DNA of 64,000 nt from Phylloscopus collybita (lineage: Eukaryota; Chordata; Aves; Passeriformes; Phylloscopidae): positions 8,602,001 to 8,666,000 of the forward strand of contig JAJNNQ010000024.1 of NCBI GenBank assembly GCA_027886175.1, given 5' to 3'. Made by a program: the position numbers and the translations under genes. Shown one piece after another: positions 61,551 to 64,000 of the stretch (the first letter of the stretch is position 1; each line of letters begins with the position of its first letter). Under the pieces are notes generated by a model. The model saw only the letters and a list, made by a program, of their open reading frames with translations. It did not search any database and was not told the origin of the DNA.

Positions 61551-63218
61551 CATGTTATATGACCTGTAATTTGTTACATTACAGATTCTTATCTGCCTTA
61601 AAACCATTAAGTCTTTACCTTGTAAAACACACTTAACATTTCCCAGAGATTCCCTGGACTGGGTAGGACAGGAATGAATTTGATGTGTAACATTCTACTT
61701 GTGTAACATTCCAATTTTTTTATTACAGTAGTTGTTTCAGACAGAGACATTTCTTCACTTTGTGTACTCAAGAGTATTTCTAGGATGGAGTACAAATGCT
61801 TTAATCCATTTCCTTTCAGAATGCAAACTTACTGAATATAATTCATTTATTAATTAAGCTACAATTGTGCAGTTAGTGCTCTACTGAATCGAAACAGATG
61901 GAACCAACAGATTTAATGTAATTGGAAATATAAGAGTTTCTGATTCAAAATTAGTTAACACATAAAGGCAAATCCTTCATTTAAGTTTCCACTGTTCCAC
62001 CCTCTGTCTTTTATGATAAAGTGTTCTGGGGGGCAGTGTGATTTTGGGTCAGAAGTACAAAGTCCACGTACAACCACAGCTTTTGCACTTTGTAAACCTG
62101 AGAAAGTGGTTTCAGACACCTGTTCAGTCCTCCATGGGACTCTAGTAGTGTGCTCCATGCAATGACAGACAGCTTCAGGAGAGAACAGGACAGACAAAAG
62201 ACTAATTATAACTTTGAAGACTGAAATTTGCTTCAGAAATGTTCAGCCACACAGCATAAATTATCATCTATATCTCTCTATAACTATATAGAGTTGTACA
62301 GTTCTTCCAAGAGAGAGACAGCATGCAGTACAGTACAAAAGCAGTTTTTCATTTAGATGTATGCACTTAAAAGACCCAGAATGAAAAAGCGAGAGCCAAA
62401 ATCTGAGTGGGAAGAAAATTGTTCCGGGAAGCCCCAGGGTTCAAAATATGACTGTGGAAGAGAGCCAGTGAAACCTCATTTCAAATATGTGCAGATACAG
62501 GGAAGGGGTTGGCCAAGGTCTCACTGAAAAATAGAAGAAAGAGAAAGAAAAAAATCACAGAAAGAGCATTTTCAAATGCAGATTTGGGAGTTTCAGCACT
62601 GCCTACATTTTGAAGAACAAAGGAGTCAGAAGGAGATTTACACAAAGGCCAGAATGTCCTTAGGGAAATCTCAGTGAAGGAAAACCATGGCACCTGGCCG
62701 TGAAGCTTATTCTGCATATTAAATGAGGTCATGAAAAAGCAATTTTTTCAGTGATCAAAACCTCTCTGGAGAACTCAAGAAAAAGCATCAAAATCAGGGA
62801 GCAGAGCTACTGTCCAGACTAACTATTATGTTAGTAAAAATATTTTACTGTTCCTCAGCAGAGGTAAAATGATCTGTGGGTGAATACTAAAGAAAAGTCC
62901 TAGGACAACAGTTGACCAGTATCAGATTCCTCTTTGTAGAAATGAATAATGACATTAAAAAATGTCCAGCTAACTTCAGCCTTAAAGAGAGATGATCACA
63001 GCAGTGAAAAAACACCTAGTGTATTTTACTAGTGCTAGTGTTCACTGGCACAATAATTCAGAGTTTATAGAGTCTAGAAAACAAAATTTAAAAAAAAATC
63101 CAGCAACTCAGAATCTTCAATTCAGATGATGAGACAAAATGTATGTCCTGTGAATGGTACTTTTTGCAGATAGGTCAACTCTCTTAATTGGATATGAGTA
63201 TGTAAAGGTATATTATTT
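61551..63218. other. Unassigned non-coding stretch
   Basis: No gene or named repeat. A short AT-rich imperfect palindrome (TATATCTCTCTATAACTATATAGAG) lies near 62270-62295. Confidence 0.55.
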
Positions 63219-63272
63219 TTTTCACATATATATATGTGTGTAAGTGCATATATACATATATATGATATATAA
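63219..63272 (+). repeat. (TA)n / (CATA)n microsatellite
   Basis: TATATATATGTGTG and CATATATACATATATATGATATATA runs; alternating purine-pyrimidine sequence. Confidence 0.88.
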
Positions 63273-64000
63273 GAAAAATTCCTTGAAAATCAAGTCAAAA
63301 ATCCTCCTGAAATGATTACAGAAAGACAAGTACCTGCTGCCTCAAGGAGACCTGTTACTTCTGAAGCTTTGAAGTGTAGCGTACATACATAACCAATGTT
63401 TCAGGACAGTGGAGGCACATCACATGTAAAAAGAAAAATCAAAGTATCTATGATAACAGTAGGAAACCAGAAGGTTTTTCTAAGAATGGAAGCATGGCCA
63501 TGCAGCAAAATTGAATTTTTTTATCACTGTGGAAGCTTTTAAAGAAGTTACTGTGACAAAGTCCTAGATTGTGTATTTAAAGCTTTCAAACTGAATTAAA
63601 ATTTGATAAATATTCAGCACACCCCTCAAAAAGATGAGGTAGTGACTGTTGTAGTCAACTGAGGGGTTATCATTCAGAAAGTCTGCTATCATCCTGTCTA
63701 TGCTCTTCTCAGTTTCTCTGCCAATTAAAGTGATTTGCAGCTGTGAGGAGGTTAGACATACCTGAGGATAACAGGGAATTTTTGGCATGCTAATCATAGA
63801 GTAGGAAGCTCTCTTTATCACCTTTCACCTTAGTTTAAATAAATAAATATATGAATAAATATTAATTTTTGATCTTATCTCCGTAAGGCTTTACCTGAAT
63901 AATGCAAAAAATAATGTGACTAATGAGACCACATCTCATTAGCTTTAAGTTCACCACTCAGGGCAAAACCCCAAAATAATTGTTGCAGCATAAAATACAG
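63273..64000. other. Unassigned non-coding stretch
   Basis: No gene or named repeat. A short AAAT-rich run lies near 63835-63862. The 85-codon minus-strand frame at 63564-63821 is unrecognised. Confidence 0.55.

Overview
The window reads as AT-rich, gene-poor vertebrate DNA from a bird, most likely a songbird (passerine). The evidence is its repeats. There are several 5'-truncated CR1 LINE copies with the typical CR1 3' end. There is a tRNA-Ile-derived SINE with a CR1-type tail, as described in zebra finch (TguSINE1). There is a solo LTR of an avian endogenous retrovirus type and a second LTR-like fragment. No Alu, L1, B1 or other mammalian repeat was seen. No bacterial, plasmid or phage gene structure is present.

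I found no protein-coding gene I would defend. The open frames are short (the longest is about 200 codons and much of it is microsatellite), lie in all frames, match no family I recognise and often fall inside low-complexity tracts. The window is therefore intergenic (a gene desert) or lies inside a very large intron. Two short open stretches ending at consensus splice donors (about 20.9-21.24 kb plus strand, 53.2-53.4 kb minus strand) are the only exon-like candidates, and both are weak.

Layout. 0-5 kb: unique AT-rich DNA with a homeodomain-site-rich patch near 2.37-2.43 kb. 5.0-5.5 kb: GC-rich LTR-like repeat. 6.8-7.3 kb: CR1 (minus). 8.6 kb: GGATA microsatellite. 11.8-13.6 kb: T/G tract and TAATAAAA array. 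15.9-16.1 kb: CR1 (plus). 18.1 kb: a perfect 18-bp-arm hairpin. 24.0 and 28.6-28.8 kb: long pyrimidine arrays. 26.1-26.3 kb: small CpG-retaining patch. 30-31 kb and 38.6 kb: T/G and G-run tracts. 33.4-34.0 kb: CR1 (plus). 42.2-42.5 kb: AT then T/G array. 44.06-44.75 kb: an unusual degenerate 10-bp minisatellite of about 69 units. 45.8-46.1 kb: CR1 (minus). 48.3 kb: AAAAG array. 52.5-52.7 kb: CpG-bearing unique patch. 58.0-58.2 kb: tRNA-Ile SINE (minus). 58.8 kb: CR1 scrap. 60.1-60.8 kb: solo LTR (minus), followed by a GC-rich patch to 61.5 kb.

The most notable points are the 10-bp minisatellite, whose two main unit types look like the two CpG-decay products of one CCGG-containing ancestor; the tail homology between the SINE and a CR1 copy in the same window; the near-perfect hairpin at 18.1 kb and several smaller perfect inverted repeats; and the strong one-strand bias of T/G-rich tracts. 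No convincing new multi-gene system is present.
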